Shown: in pieces, positions 17,854-27,993 of the stretch
Position numbering within the stretch: the first letter of the stretch is position 1
How the letters are laid out: the number at the start of each line of letters is the position of its first letter
Assembly (NCBI GenBank): GCA_016717725.1
Contig: JADKFA010000004.1
Coordinates: 1-64,000, forward strand
Length of the DNA stretch: 64,000 nt
Reading direction: 5' to 3'
From: Bacteroidota bacterium
Lineage (GTDB): Bacteria > Bacteroidota > Bacteroidia > AKYH767-A > OLB10
Notes under the pieces: generated by a model
Databases searched by the model: none
Seen by the model: only the letters and a program-made list of their open reading frames with translations
Told to the model about the DNA's origin: nothing
Translations under genes and position numbers: made by a program

Positions 17854-18408
17854 ATGCATATTAAAGAATCAAAAACTAAAACATTTGCGTATGTAATCAT
17901 AGTACTTTACATACTAAATTTTGTATTCGGAGGTTTGGGTTCATACTGCGAAGATGAAAGTTTGTTACAAACTCTCTTTTGGCATGTATCAACAACCTCT
18001 ATGATTGCCGCTTGTGTGTTAATGGGTGCCTATGTTGCTGAAAAGGGTTGGTCATTTGCATCAGGTGGATTTTATCTACTTGGGGTTGCCAATGGAATTT
18101 TCTTTGCTTCCCTGAGCATAGGCTCCTATTCTCCACTGACACTAGCAAGAGGAATTCTCGTACTAATTCCAGCATTTATTGCCATCGGAATGAGCAATTA
18201 TTTCAAGCCGTGGCTAAAATGGTTGTCCGTTTCAATAAGCATTCCTTTTATAATTTTATATATTCGAATTCTTTCAGGAAAGTCGCACCTCCACGATATT
18301 TATGAGGTAGCCAGTTTCTTTTATTTAAATATTATGTGCATTCTTTGGGCAATAAATATATGGCGAGAACTTAAAAGTGAAATGGAATCCGAGGCAATTA
18401 AACAGTAG
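17854..18408 (+). CDS. Uncharacterised multi-pass membrane protein
   Basis: 184 residues with about six hydrophobic segments (roughly 11-30, 43-62, 68-90, 95-110, 120-140, 148-168) and a charged C-terminus. No family motif is recognised. It follows the DHFR-like gene by about 100 bases on the same strand. Confidence 0.6.
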   Translation: MHIKESKTKTFAYVIIVLYILNFVFGGLGSYCEDESLLQTLFWHVSTTSMIAACVLMGAYVAEKGWSFASGGFYLLGVANGIFFASLSIGSYSPLTLARGILVLIPAFIAIGMSNYFKPWLKWLSVSISIPFIILYIRILSGKSHLHDIYEVASFFYLNIMCILWAINIWRELKSEMESEAIKQ

Positions 18409-18732
18409 AACCAATGCATAAAATTAGGGTTTGCACGTTGGTGGTTTTGCAAAAATCCATCTAATTTAAATTTGTGATAAAATTCGCAAGAAAAACAAGT
18501 TTCAATATCAGTTGATAATTTATACTTATTACTTCAATTAACAGTGGTTATGGTTAATCGAAATAAAAACACAATACAAGCACAGAGACCCTAACTTGAT
18601 ATTCAAACAATGTCACATCATTAATTTCAAACAATAAACAATGTTCAAATTTTTAATTGCATTACCTTTAAATGTCTATCACAACTGTGAAAGACGTCAG
18701 AAATAAGTGTAAAGAGGAATGAAAATCACAAA
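18409..18732. other. Intergenic region, no clear features
   Basis: 324 AT-rich bases. An imperfect TTTGCA...TGCAAA inverted pair lies near 18430-18456. No gene is supported. Confidence 0.4.
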
Positions 18733-19050
18733 ATGACAATTCATAAATTTACAGGCAAACTAGGAGAATTGATAGAAAGAGCCGAGCACGGAAGTGAATT
18801 AGATGTTGATTTCATTATGACTCATTTAATGAAAGACTCTTCTTTAGCTATGACTCGGTTTGTTGACTATGCTTTAGGTCTGGTAGAAAACCCGAATGGA
18901 ATAAATCGCTTAGAATACTATCTATTTAATGGTACTCTTATGCAACGCAACTATTGTTCCTTGTTCTTCAATAGAAGGCAAGATTACGATATTGTACAAC
19001 GCGCATATAAAGCAGGTCGAATTGATGAAATACAAGCCTTTGCAAGATAA
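18733..19050 (+). CDS. Small uncharacterised conserved-looking protein
   Basis: 105 residues, helical, soluble. Ordered segments (ELIERAEHGSELDVDFIMTHL, MQRNYCSLFFNRRQDYDIVQ, AYKAGRIDEIQAFAR) and balanced composition argue for a real gene. I do not recognise a domain. It stands alone, with nearly 200 bases on the 3' side. Confidence 0.55.
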   Translation: MTIHKFTGKLGELIERAEHGSELDVDFIMTHLMKDSSLAMTRFVDYALGLVENPNGINRLEYYLFNGTLMQRNYCSLFFNRRQDYDIVQRAYKAGRIDEIQAFAR

Positions 19051-19130
19051 GGATAGCAGTTAGGCTACTAGCAGCGACAAAACATGAAGCAGGGTTTTAG
19101 TCACCTGAGATCCACTAACAGAATCAAAAT

Positions 19131-19148
19131 TATTAGTATCTTCGAAAT
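19131..19148 (+). promoter_or_regulatory. TATCTTCG promoter-like element
   Basis: ATTAG followed by TATCTTCG (19137-19144) and AAATAC, about 97 bases upstream of the serine hydrolase start. Same core and upstream ATTnn context as the elements at 9902, 43780, 52003 and 53478. Confidence 0.45.
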
Positions 19149-19240
19149 ACGTTTACGGGGTAAATCATTACCATGGTAACTGAGTGTAACATTATTTTCC
19201 ATTTTAGGACTACCGCACAACTATTAAAGTCAACACAAGA

Positions 19241-20899
19241 ATGATAAAACAAATAATATTTTCAATTATTGGCTTCCTCATAAATTTCAATTTATTTGGA
19301 CAATATACTGACTTGGTAAAAAGCGACAGTATTATTTTTCCAATTCACAAAGCGAGCATTGGAAAAATAACATTTATGGGGAAAATAGTTCCCATAGAAA
19401 ATTTTAAGGAAACTGACTTTCTTACTTCCTTTGTACTTAAAGAGAAAACCGACCTCAATATTAGAGTGTTTTTAGGCAATTCAATAACAAATTACCTTCA
19501 TTTACTTTCGCCACAACTACCCGAAGATGAACTCACAAAAATTGGGAATTACCAATTCACATTTTACGTTGACAACAAAATAATCTATATTGAAAATCTA
19601 AATGTTGGAGCTGGAAGTGCTGAAAGCAAAAATCAAAAAACAGTTTTCAGAGTTCCATTAATAAGTTCAACCGAGGAAGATTCGTGGGGAAGATTCCTTT
19701 GGAACAGGTTTTTGATGAATGGCGGTCAAGAAGCATTTACAAGTGGTGATCATATGCTAAAGATTGAGATTAGGCCTTATCTTAAATTGAAGGAAGTATT
19801 GACAGGGAACCTAATCGCTGAAGGTCAAATAAAAATCATTATTCCAGAAATAATAATCAATGAAAACCAAGTTAAGGTTCAAACAATAAAGCCACTCAAG
19901 GATTGGCAGATTTCAACAGAAAAATTTGAAAGTGCAAAAATTGAAGAACTAAACCAAAAAATTGCATTGCAAACATTCAAAGATATAACTAGTATTATAG
20001 TAATCAAAGATGGTAAATTATTAATTGAAGAATATTTTAACGGATCAAATAGAAATACACTACACGACACAAGATCCGTTGGCAAATCATTTGCATCTGC
20101 TATTTTGGGCATTGCCATTAACGATGGCTACATAAAAAATGAAATGGAAATATTGAAAGAGTTTTATGACATTAAAACATTTCAAAACTATTCAATTTCT
20201 AAAGACAGTATTACTATAAAAAGTTTTTTAACTATGAGTTCACCATTCGACGGCTCAGATATGAACCAAGAATCTCCAGGAAACGAAGAAAATATGTATC
20301 CTACTGAAAATTGGGTTGACTTTGCTTTAAATCTTCCTCTTGATAAAACCAAGATTGATACTCCCAAATGGGACTATTTTACTGCAGGTGTAGTAGTACT
20401 TGGTGATATCATTAATAAATCTGTTCCTAATGGATTAGAAAAATATGCAGACAAATATTTATTTAGCCCACTGGGAATAACTAAGTATAAATGGCAATTT
20501 ACACCTCAAAAAATTGCTAATACAGCTGGTGGTTTACAACTTCGTTCACTTGACTATGCCAAATTCGGACAACTATACAAATATCAAGGTAATTGGAACG
20601 GTCAACAAATTCTCACACAAGACTGGGTAACAAAAAGTTTATCCAGACAAATAACAATATCTGAAGATGAATATTATGGCTATTTGTTTTGGAATAAAAA
20701 CTACATTGTTAACGACAACAATTATGAAGTTTACTATTCAAGCGGTAATGGGGGTAATAAAATATTTATTTTCAAAGACCAACCTTTTGTTGTAGTTATT
20801 ACTTCGACAGCTTATAACACACCATATGGACACAAACAAGTTGACAAGATTATGCAAAACTATTTGTTACCAGCTATATTAAGTGACAAAAATTACTGA
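19241..20899 (+). CDS. Exported beta-lactamase-family serine hydrolase
   Basis: 552 residues. Signal peptide to about residue 21 (NLFGQ). The N-terminal ~220 residues are a beta-rich domain of unknown type. The C-terminal ~330 residues are a class C beta-lactamase-like/esterase domain with the SxxK motif at Ser279-Lys282 (DTRSVGKSF). The second motif reads YFT where YxN is usual, and the third is GNGGN in place of KTG/HxG, as in esterase or D-peptidase relatives. Penicillinase activity is therefore not implied; periplasmic hydrolase is the safest call. Confidence 0.75.
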   Translation: MIKQIIFSIIGFLINFNLFGQYTDLVKSDSIIFPIHKASIGKITFMGKIVPIENFKETDFLTSFVLKEKTDLNIRVFLGNSITNYLHLLSPQLPEDELTKIGNYQFTFYVDNKIIYIENLNVGAGSAESKNQKTVFRVPLISSTEEDSWGRFLWNRFLMNGGQEAFTSGDHMLKIEIRPYLKLKEVLTGNLIAEGQIKIIIPEIIINENQVKVQTIKPLKDWQISTEKFESAKIEELNQKIALQTFKDITSIIVIKDGKLLIEEYFNGSNRNTLHDTRSVGKSFASAILGIAINDGYIKNEMEILKEFYDIKTFQNYSISKDSITIKSFLTMSSPFDGSDMNQESPGNEENMYPTENWVDFALNLPLDKTKIDTPKWDYFTAGVVVLGDIINKSVPNGLEKYADKYLFSPLGITKYKWQFTPQKIANTAGGLQLRSLDYAKFGQLYKYQGNWNGQQILTQDWVTKSLSRQITISEDEYYGYLFWNKNYIVNDNNYEVYYSSGNGGNKIFIFKDQPFVVVITSTAYNTPYGHKQVDKIMQNYLLPAILSDKNY

Positions 20900-20979
20900 C
20901 CTAAATAATCTTACTGACTTTTACTGCTACGGTTTTTATGTTCCGGCCTCTTAACAGATTAGACATATAGAGATAAAGT

Positions 20980-21213
20980 AAAAATAAATTACCTCTATCA
21001 AACTACAGCTATTAGAAAAAAGATCAAGATTGTTCAAGAAGCGGATCAATCAGGATTTACAGAAACATCCTTAAAGCACAATCTCTCCGCAAGTGAGTTG
21101 TATCGCAGGCGAGATAAACTACATAATGGATGATCAAAAGCCTTAAGTTATAGAGTTAAAATAAATCCAGAGCAAAGATCAATGAAAGAAGAAATCCTTC
21201 AGTTGAAAAATTG
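20980..21213 (+). pseudogene. Decayed IS3-type transposase orfA remnant
   Basis: Translation gives KIKIVQEADQSGF, then SLKHNLSASELYRRRDKL, then (after an in-frame TGA at 21130) ALSYRVKINPEQRSMKEEI and LQLK before a second stop. This is the helix-turn-helix plus leucine-zipper-like layout of IS3-family OrfA. No matching OrfB follows. The 860-base gene-free stretch to 21761 otherwise holds a palindrome at 21599-21620 and a doubtful 46-codon frame (21575-21712). Evidence of an old insertion beside the metabolic island. Confidence 0.65.
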
Positions 21214-21598
21214 ATGTTTTAAATTTGTGGTAATCGTAAAAAAGTTCATTGAATGATTTATTAGATTTTGTTACGTATAAATCATAATAACAATCATTTT
21301 TAATTATGAGAAAAGTTAGTATTTCCTCAAAAAATAATAGAATACCTTTGGTAAAATTCCTCTTCAACCTCTGTTTCTGTTAATCATGAAAAGCAAAAAT
21401 ACTTTTGTCGCCAGAGGAAATTTTACCCTTGGTTGGCCCTTTCCGCTATATACTATGCTCAGTTTAACAAAAAACATCAGCATTAGAATATGCCAAACGT
21501 AGAGTTAGAGTGAATGCATTTTATTCGGGAGCAATATAAACTCCGATGATAAATAGAAAAAGAAGGGGAAAAAAGTGGAAGAACATTTTGCAGTCATG

Positions 21599-21620
21599 GA
21601 ACTAGTCGGCCGACTAGTTC
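21599..21620. repeat. Perfect 22-bp palindrome
   Basis: Arms GAACTAGTCGG and CCGACTAGTTC meet with no spacer. It is more GC-rich than its surroundings and lies in the decayed-transposase gap, about 140 bases upstream of the pyrophosphatase gene. It could be an operator, a recombination or IS end, or a cruciform site. Confidence 0.7.
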
Positions 21621-21761
21621 AACCTGAAGAAGAGACCAACGTTTTACTGTGGATGTGCTCTGGTAAAGAATTATTTGAAACTAGGCACACACAAGTATTA
21701 AAGGACGGATGAGCGGTACAACAGCTTTCTTTCACTAAAATTAATTTTATACACACAACAT

Positions 21762-22397
21762 ATGCAGAAGATAAACAAATACAAAGCACACCCTTGGCAC
21801 GGAATAGATCCAGGGTCAAATGCACCGAATGAAGTAAACGTTTATATTGAAGTTGTACCTACTGATACTGTTAAATATGAAATAGATAAAAGAAGCGGTT
21901 TTCTGATGATTGACAGACCGCAGAAATTTTCAAATGTTGCTCCTGCGCTCTATGGATTTATACCACAAACCTATTGTGGCGACTTAATAGCAGAATATGA
22001 TTCTGAAAAAACAGGAAAAACAATAAGAAAAGGCGATGGTGACCCTTTAGATATTTGTGTGTTAAGTGAGCGCCATATTTCCAATGGTGATATTCTGCTT
22101 CATGCAATTCCAATTGGAGGACTAAGAATGATTGATAAAGAAGAAGCAGATGATAAAATAATTGCAGTGCTCAAAGGTGATGAGGTTTATGCTTCGTGGT
22201 CAGATATTGAACATATTCCCGAAACAATAATTAACAGATTAAAACATTATTTTCTTACTTATAAAAACATTCCAGGCAAAGAGGTCTCAAGGATAGAAAT
22301 TGTAAGTGTTTTTGGAAAAGAAGAAGCGCATAATGTGATTAAAAAGTGTATCGAAGATTATCGACTCAACTTTGAAGCAATAGAATTAAAAATTTAA
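21762..22397 (+). CDS. ppa: Inorganic pyrophosphatase, family I
   Basis: 211 residues. YGFIPQTYCGD, the catalytic metal-binding motif DGDPLDICV (Asp92, Asp94, Asp97) and VYASWSDIEHIPE are typical of soluble family I pyrophosphatase (PPi + H2O to 2 Pi). Cytoplasmic. It precedes an acetate-CoA ligase, whose reaction makes PPi, so removal of PPi would pull that step forward; this link is inferred from position. Length is at the longer end of the family. Confidence 0.9.
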   Translation: MQKINKYKAHPWHGIDPGSNAPNEVNVYIEVVPTDTVKYEIDKRSGFLMIDRPQKFSNVAPALYGFIPQTYCGDLIAEYDSEKTGKTIRKGDGDPLDICVLSERHISNGDILLHAIPIGGLRMIDKEEADDKIIAVLKGDEVYASWSDIEHIPETIINRLKHYFLTYKNIPGKEVSRIEIVSVFGKEEAHNVIKKCIEDYRLNFEAIELKI

Positions 22398-22598
22398 AAG
22401 ATTAAAATTAAAGCATAAAATCGAAGTTAATTCACTGTAGTATTATCTACAAAAATGGTAAAAAGTTGGCAAAGTAATAACCATCTGATTTTTTAGTTTG
22501 ATTTAAAAATGAATGAAAAGTCATATTTGGTTTCAAGAATAATAAAACTGGAGAATCGATTGGAGCGATAAAAATTTCATAGTTAAAAATAGTAGGCG

Positions 22599-24332
22599 AT
22601 GAAAGAGAATACAACGATAACAAGACACAATTTAGTGGACTACGAATCTGTAAAAGCGGATTTTTTGTGGGATGATATTGCTAAGGAAGTAGAGGGATTA
22701 CCTAATAAAAAAGGATTGAACATCGCACACGAAGCTATTGATCGTCATGCGAACGGTCAACTCAAAAAATACAGTGGCCATTCGTTTTATACAAAAGGAT
22801 AAAAGCATTCAGGAATTTACTTATTCCGAACTAAAAAACAAACCTCTAAATTTGCCAATGTATTAAAACATTTAGGGATAAAAAAAGGAGATCGTGTTTT
22901 TTCATTGGCAGGACGAATTCCTGAATTATATATCACAGCTCTTGGAACATTGAAATATACAGCGGTTTTTTGCCCTTTATTTTCTGTGTTTGGTCCTGAA
23001 CCCATCTTACAAAGAATCAGTAAAGGGGAGGCAAAGGTATTGGTTACAACTTCCGCCTTGTTTGAAAAAAAAGTAAAACAATTGCAAGAGCAGCTTCCTT
23101 TTCTTCAGTATATCCTGCTAACCGATGTACCTGAACATATTTCAAAAAACGTGTTGTCTTTTTCAAAACTTATGGAACACGCCAATGAAGAATTCATGAT
23201 TCCACAAACCAATCCTGAAGATGCCGCCTTGCTTCATTTCACCAGCGGTACTACTGGAATGCCAAAAGGTGTTTTGCATGTACATCAAGCGGTACTTACC
23301 CATTATATGACTGGGAAATATGTTCTTGATTTTCATCCGGGAGATGTGTTTTGGTGTACAGCAGACCCTGGTTGGGTAACAGGTACTTCGTACGGTATAA
23401 TATCACCTTTGGTAAATGGAGTTACCAGTATTGTTGATGAAGAAGAATTTGATGCAACAAGATGGTATTCGATTCTTGAAGAACACAAAGTAAATATTTG
23501 GTATACTGCACCAACAGCAATCAGGAGATTGATGCGCATGAACATCAATCCTCTTCAGGAATACCAACTGAATAATCTGCGATTAATATTGAGTGTGGGA
23601 GAACCGCTACATGCGGAGGGTGTAATGTGGGGAAAAGAAAAATTTGGGATGCCTATTCTCGATAACTGGTGGCAAACAGAGACAGGTGGTATTATGATTG
23701 CAAATTACGCATCAATGGAAGTAAAACCTGGTTCAATGGGTAAACCATTGCCTGGAGTTGAAGTTGCAATTGCAACAATTGATAATGGAAAACTGAATTT
23801 AATAACTGAACCAAATGTAGAAGGACACCTCGTTATAAAAAAGGGATTGCCATCTATGTTTCGCACTTACTTGCACGAAGAAGAACGTTACAATAAATGT
23901 TTCATTGGCGATTGGTACCTCAGTGGTGATTTAGCGAAAAGAGATAAAGACGGATATTTTTGGTTTATCGGACGAGCTGATGACATCATTAAAACATCAG
24001 GACACATGGTAGGACCCTTTGAAGTAGAAAGTACACTGATGAGGCATTCTGCTGTAGCAGAAGCGGCAGTAATAGGTAAACCAGACCCTACTATCGGTGA
24101 ACTAGTCAAAGCTTTTGTCGTGCTAAAATCGGGAATCGAATCAAACAATATGTTAAAGATGGATATCATGGGATTCGCCAGAAAAGAAATGGGGCCAGCT
24201 ATTGCTCCGAAGGAAATAGAATTTATAGAAAGTATCCCGAAAACCCGCAGCGGAAAAGTGCTGAGAAGATTATTAAAAGCACGTGAACTAGGGTTGCCCG
24301 AAGGAGACATTTCAACCTTAGAAATAAGTTGA
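22599..24332 (+). pseudogene. acsA: Acetate-CoA ligase (AMP-forming), one frameshift
   Basis: ATG at 22599 opens the family's N-terminus (ADFLWDDIAKEVEGLP, LNIAHEAIDRHANGQLK), but the frame ends at 22802. The rest, FIQKDKSIQEFTYSELKN onward, is in another frame to 24332. Dropping one A from the run of six at 22764-22769 restores a continuous protein of about 577 residues. Downstream it has the adenylation motif HFTSGTTGMPKGVLHVH, WWQTETGG, and SGDLAKRDKDGYFWFIGRADD, with Lys in the C-terminal SGKVLRR. It would make acetyl-CoA from acetate, ATP and CoA. A homopolymer indel could be a sequencing error, in which case the gene is intact. Confidence 0.85.
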
Positions 24333-24365
24333 TCTAATATAATATTTACTGTTAATGGCAAAAAT

Positions 24366-25322
24366 ATGAATGCAGAAGAAGGACATCATCTTTTATATCA
24401 AATGCAATTGATAAGAAGATTTGAAGAAAAATCAGCGGAACAATATACGAAAGCAAAAATCAGGGGCTTTCTGCATTTATATATTGGCGAAGAAGCTGTA
24501 GCTGTAGGTGTGATACAATCTTTAGCTGATGAGGATAAAATATTGTCTACATATCGTGAACACGGACATGCTATAGCACGTGGTGTTGATACAAAAAAAA
24601 TTATGGCCGAGATGTACGGCAAACAGGAAGGATGCAGTTTGGGTCGTGGCGGTTCCATGCATTTTTTTGATACGAAGAAAAATTTCTATGGAGGGAATGC
24701 CATTGTATCCGGTCATCTTCCAATGGCTGTAGGAATGGCACTTGCCTCTAAAAAACAAAATAAAAAAAATATCACCTGTTGTTTTTTCGGTGAAGGTGCT
24801 GCTGCGGAAGGTGAGTTTCATGAAGCCATGAATCTTGCTGCATTGTGGCAAGTGCCTCTGCTGATGGTTTGTGAAAACAATCAGTATGCAATGGGAACTG
24901 CCCTTAAATATACGCATTCGATATTGGAACTTGAAAAGAAAGGAATGGCTTATGGTATCGATACCGTTGCTGTTGATGGTATGGATTTAAATGCAGTGAT
25001 CAATGCCGCTAACAAAGCGGTTGCAAAAATCAAAGAAACAGGAAAGCCTTATTTTTTAGTTTGCAATACCTATCGGTTCAGGGCACATTCGATGTTTGAT
25101 GCGGAACTTTATCGTGACAAAGGCGAAGTGGAAGAATGGAAAAAACGGGATCCGATAACGACATTCAAAAAATATTTGTTACTCGAAAAATTGACTACTG
25201 AACAAGAATTATCAATTATAGAGACACGCATTGAATCAGAAGTACAAGAAGCAGTAGATTTTGCTGAAGTTGGTACATGGGAACCCATAGAAAATCTAAC
25301 AAAATTTGTTTACAGTCAATGA
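24366..25322 (+). CDS. 2-oxoacid dehydrogenase E1 component, alpha subunit (pyruvate/acetoin type)
   Basis: 318 residues. The thiamine-diphosphate-binding region FFGEGAAAEGEFHEAMNLAA ... VCENNQYAMGT and the RFRAHSMFDAELYR block are those of the alpha subunit of pyruvate or acetoin dehydrogenase. Together with E1-beta it decarboxylates a 2-keto substrate and passes the acyl (or aldehyde) group to the E2 lipoyl arm. Pyruvate and acetoin types cannot be separated by eye; the adjoining acetate-CoA ligase fits acetoin/acetate metabolism. Its stop overlaps the start of the next gene by four bases. Confidence 0.85.
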   Translation: MNAEEGHHLLYQMQLIRRFEEKSAEQYTKAKIRGFLHLYIGEEAVAVGVIQSLADEDKILSTYREHGHAIARGVDTKKIMAEMYGKQEGCSLGRGGSMHFFDTKKNFYGGNAIVSGHLPMAVGMALASKKQNKKNITCCFFGEGAAAEGEFHEAMNLAALWQVPLLMVCENNQYAMGTALKYTHSILELEKKGMAYGIDTVAVDGMDLNAVINAANKAVAKIKETGKPYFLVCNTYRFRAHSMFDAELYRDKGEVEEWKKRDPITTFKKYLLLEKLTTEQELSIIETRIESEVQEAVDFAEVGTWEPIENLTKFVYSQ

Positions 25323-25756
25323 TAATGAAAACACTTGAAAAACAGAAAATAAATAGTTGGACTTGCCCGCAATGTGGACGCATGTTTAAACGCATGGGGC
25401 AATCACATTCCTGTAAAACATTTCCACTGGAACAACATTTTATCGGTAAGGAAAAATTCAGAAAACTATTTGATAAACTGGGAAAAGCCATAACCACCCG
25501 CATCGGACCCTTTAAAATAGATTCCATTGAGTGTTGTATTCATCTGGTTCACAAATCAACATTTGTTGCAGTCAAAGTAATGAAGAATAATTTAAGGATA
25601 GATTTTTCATTGGATTATAAACCATCAAATCCCCGCATTGGAAAAACTGTGAAGATGTCAGAAAATCGTTATTTACATTATGTGGATATTACCAAGGAAG
25701 ATGATATCAATACTGATTTATTACAATGGTTAAAGGATGCTTATTTTTTGAAGTGA
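25319..25756 (+). CDS. DUF5655-type protein with zinc knuckle
   Basis: 145 residues from ATG 25319, whose ATGA overlaps the E1-alpha stop; ATG 25325 is an alternative. TCPQCGRMFKRMGQSHSC near the N-terminus gives CxxC plus a later Cys/His, a probable zinc site. The remainder (FRKLFDKLGKAITTRIGPF, RIDFSLDYKP) matches the DUF5655 family of unknown function. Its place inside the E1-alpha/E1-beta pair is unusual; the overlap means it is translated with the complex, but no role can be assigned. Confidence 0.75.
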   Translation: MIMKTLEKQKINSWTCPQCGRMFKRMGQSHSCKTFPLEQHFIGKEKFRKLFDKLGKAITTRIGPFKIDSIECCIHLVHKSTFVAVKVMKNNLRIDFSLDYKPSNPRIGKTVKMSENRYLHYVDITKEDDINTDLLQWLKDAYFLK

Positions 25757-25826
25757 TATAATAATTATGTTGAATGTAAATAAACAATATAAAAAATTTA
25801 ATAACTATTTTACTAATTAATTAAAT

Positions 25827-26807
25827 ATGGCATCAATGACTTACCGGGAAGCATTAAAACAAGGCATTCGTGAAGCACTCCATGCTGATGGGCGTGTGTT
25901 TTTAATAGGAGAGGATGTAGGTCGCTATGGTGGTGCTTTTGCTGTAAGTAAAGGGTTGCTTCAAGAGTTTGGTGAGGATAGAATTATGGATGTACCGTTG
26001 TCCGAATCAGGGTTTGTAGGAGCTGGGATAGGGGCTGCCATTGCAGGGATGAAACCTATTGTAGAGTTAATGACAGTAAATTTCAGCTTGCTGGCAATGG
26101 ATCAGATTGTAAACAACGCAGCAACCTTATTACACATGTCAGGCGGACAAATCAATGTTCCTGTAGTGATACGAATAGGTTGTGGCATCGGGAGACAATT
26201 AGCGGCACAACATTCGCACAGTTGGGAACCTTTGTTTGCTCATATACCGGGCTTAATAGTCTTATCGGTGGGAACACATGAAGATGCAAGATATATGCTT
26301 GCTGAAGCACTTAAAAGTCCCGATCCTGTGATTGTATTTGAATACACCTCCATGCTTAACTCCGAAAAGGAAATTCCCGCGAACATTACTCAGGTGGACA
26401 TTAGCAAAACAAAAGTGAGAAGAGTGGGCAAAGATATCAGCTTAATAACTTATGGAACTGGTGTTTATAAATGCATGGATGCCGCAAACGAATTAGCTGC
26501 GATGGGTATAGATGTAGAAGTTGTTGATTTGCGTGTATTACGTCCGCTGGATGAAGAAACAATACTTGCTTCTGTAAGCAAAACTCACCGCGCATTAATT
26601 GTAGAAGATGCCTGGAAATCGGTAAGCATATCATCAGAAATAAGTGCACGTATCATGGAAAAAATATTTTATGATCTGGATGCTCCAGTACTTCGACTCT
26701 CCGGAGTAGAAGTACCCATACCCTATCCCGTACATTTAGAAGAGGCATCTGTACCACAAAAAAATGACATTATTAATGCTGTAAAAAAAATATTGAATCA
26801 TGATTGA
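25827..26807 (+). CDS. 2-oxoacid dehydrogenase E1 component, beta subunit
   Basis: 326 residues, the usual length. MTYREALKQGIREALHADGRVFLIGEDVGRYGGAF, DVPLSESGFVGAGIGAA, and SLITYGTGVYKCMDAANELA with VVDLRVLRPLD are characteristic of the transketolase-type beta subunit. It pairs with the alpha subunit at 24366 to form the E1 active site. The last codons overlap the E2 start by eight bases. Confidence 0.9.
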   Translation: MASMTYREALKQGIREALHADGRVFLIGEDVGRYGGAFAVSKGLLQEFGEDRIMDVPLSESGFVGAGIGAAIAGMKPIVELMTVNFSLLAMDQIVNNAATLLHMSGGQINVPVVIRIGCGIGRQLAAQHSHSWEPLFAHIPGLIVLSVGTHEDARYMLAEALKSPDPVIVFEYTSMLNSEKEIPANITQVDISKTKVRRVGKDISLITYGTGVYKCMDAANELAAMGIDVEVVDLRVLRPLDEETILASVSKTHRALIVEDAWKSVSISSEISARIMEKIFYDLDAPVLRLSGVEVPIPYPVHLEEASVPQKNDIINAVKKILNHD

Positions 26808-27993
26808 ATTTGTAATGCCAAGTTTAGGAGCTGATATGGAAGACGGAATATTAGTAGAATGGCACAAGAAAAAAGGTGATGCCATAAAGCGTGGTGATAT
26901 TATTGCCGATGTAGAAACACAAAAAGGATTAATAGAAATTGAAGTTTTTGAAGATGGTGTTATTGAAAAATTACTGATTGAGCCCGACACAAAAGTTCCT
27001 GTAGGTACGCCGTTGGCTCTTATTAACCCTACTAACAAAAAAGCAGAAACCATTATTTCAACTGATGCCCAAAAAGAAGCCAGTCATCCAATAGCAGAAA
27101 AAGAAATAACTCCTACACTCAATGCGGTGGGCGTAAATAAAAAAATAAAAATTTCTCCTTTAGCCAAGCGAGTTGCTACTGAAAATAATATTAATTTTTC
27201 TACCTTGTTGGGTAGCGGAGAAAATGGTGCTATCACCAAAGAAGATGTAGAAAAAGCAATTGCACAAAAACAAAAGAGTTTAGCAAATCATGAAGCATCC
27301 GGTACAACAACCGAAGACAAAACAAAAAATGCGTCCAACTCTATCCGTGCTGCTGTTGCAGCGGCAATGTCAAAATCGAATCGAGAGATACCGCATTACT
27401 ATCTCGAAAAAACCATTGACATGACAAAAGCTTTGGCATGGATGAATAGGGCGAATAAGGAACGTTCTGTTAAACAAAGATTGCTCCCTGCCGCACTGCT
27501 CATCAAAGCTGTAGCAATTTCTCTTCGGGAAGTTCCTGAATTGAATGCAATTTGGGACAATGGATTGCAAATTAAAAGCGATATAAATATTGGCTTTGTT
27601 GTTTCATTGCGCGGTGGAGGTATTATAGTACCTGCGATACACGCTGCAAATCTCAAAACCATTGATGAAATTATGAGCATGCTCAACGATATTATTCCAA
27701 GAGCTAAAGCACTAAAACTTCGTAGCTCCGAACTTAGCGATTCCTCCATTACGATTACCAGTATTGGTGAAGGGGGCGCTGATAGCGTGTATGGAATTAT
27801 TTATCCTCCTCAAGTGGCAATTATCGGATTCGGAAATATTTCAGAACAGCCTTTCGCAGAAAATGGTATGTTAGGTATTCACCCTTTGGTTCATGTAACA
27901 CTTGCCGCAGACCACCGTGCAATTGACGGGCTCACTGGCAGCCGATTTTTGACAGTGTTAAATACCCATTTACAAAATCCTGAATCATTATGA
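26800..27993 (+). CDS. Dihydrolipoamide acyltransferase (E2)
   Basis: 397 residues. One lipoyl domain (1-78) with the lipoyl lysine at Lys42 in DVETQKGLIE, where ETDKA is more usual; then a peripheral-subunit-binding domain (about 116-152, ISPLAKRVATENNIN ... GAITKEDVEKAI); then the catalytic domain ending in HPLVHVTLAADHRAIDG with the active-site His372. It transfers the acyl group from lipoate to CoA. Overlaps both neighbours (E1-beta by 8, the carrier protein by 4 bases). A separate E3 (dihydrolipoamide dehydrogenase) is not in this window. Confidence 0.9.
   Translation: MIEFVMPSLGADMEDGILVEWHKKKGDAIKRGDIIADVETQKGLIEIEVFEDGVIEKLLIEPDTKVPVGTPLALINPTNKKAETIISTDAQKEASHPIAEKEITPTLNAVGVNKKIKISPLAKRVATENNINFSTLLGSGENGAITKEDVEKAIAQKQKSLANHEASGTTTEDKTKNASNSIRAAVAAAMSKSNREIPHYYLEKTIDMTKALAWMNRANKERSVKQRLLPAALLIKAVAISLREVPELNAIWDNGLQIKSDINIGFVVSLRGGGIIVPAIHAANLKTIDEIMSMLNDIIPRAKALKLRSSELSDSSITITSIGEGGADSVYGIIYPPQVAIIGFGNISEQPFAENGMLGIHPLVHVTLAADHRAIDGLTGSRFLTVLNTHLQNPESL

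Noticed and set aside
21575..21712. 46-codon GTG-start frame covering the 22-bp palindrome
   Set aside because: Peptide looks possible but is short, has no known match and lies in decayed DNA; not strong enough to call.
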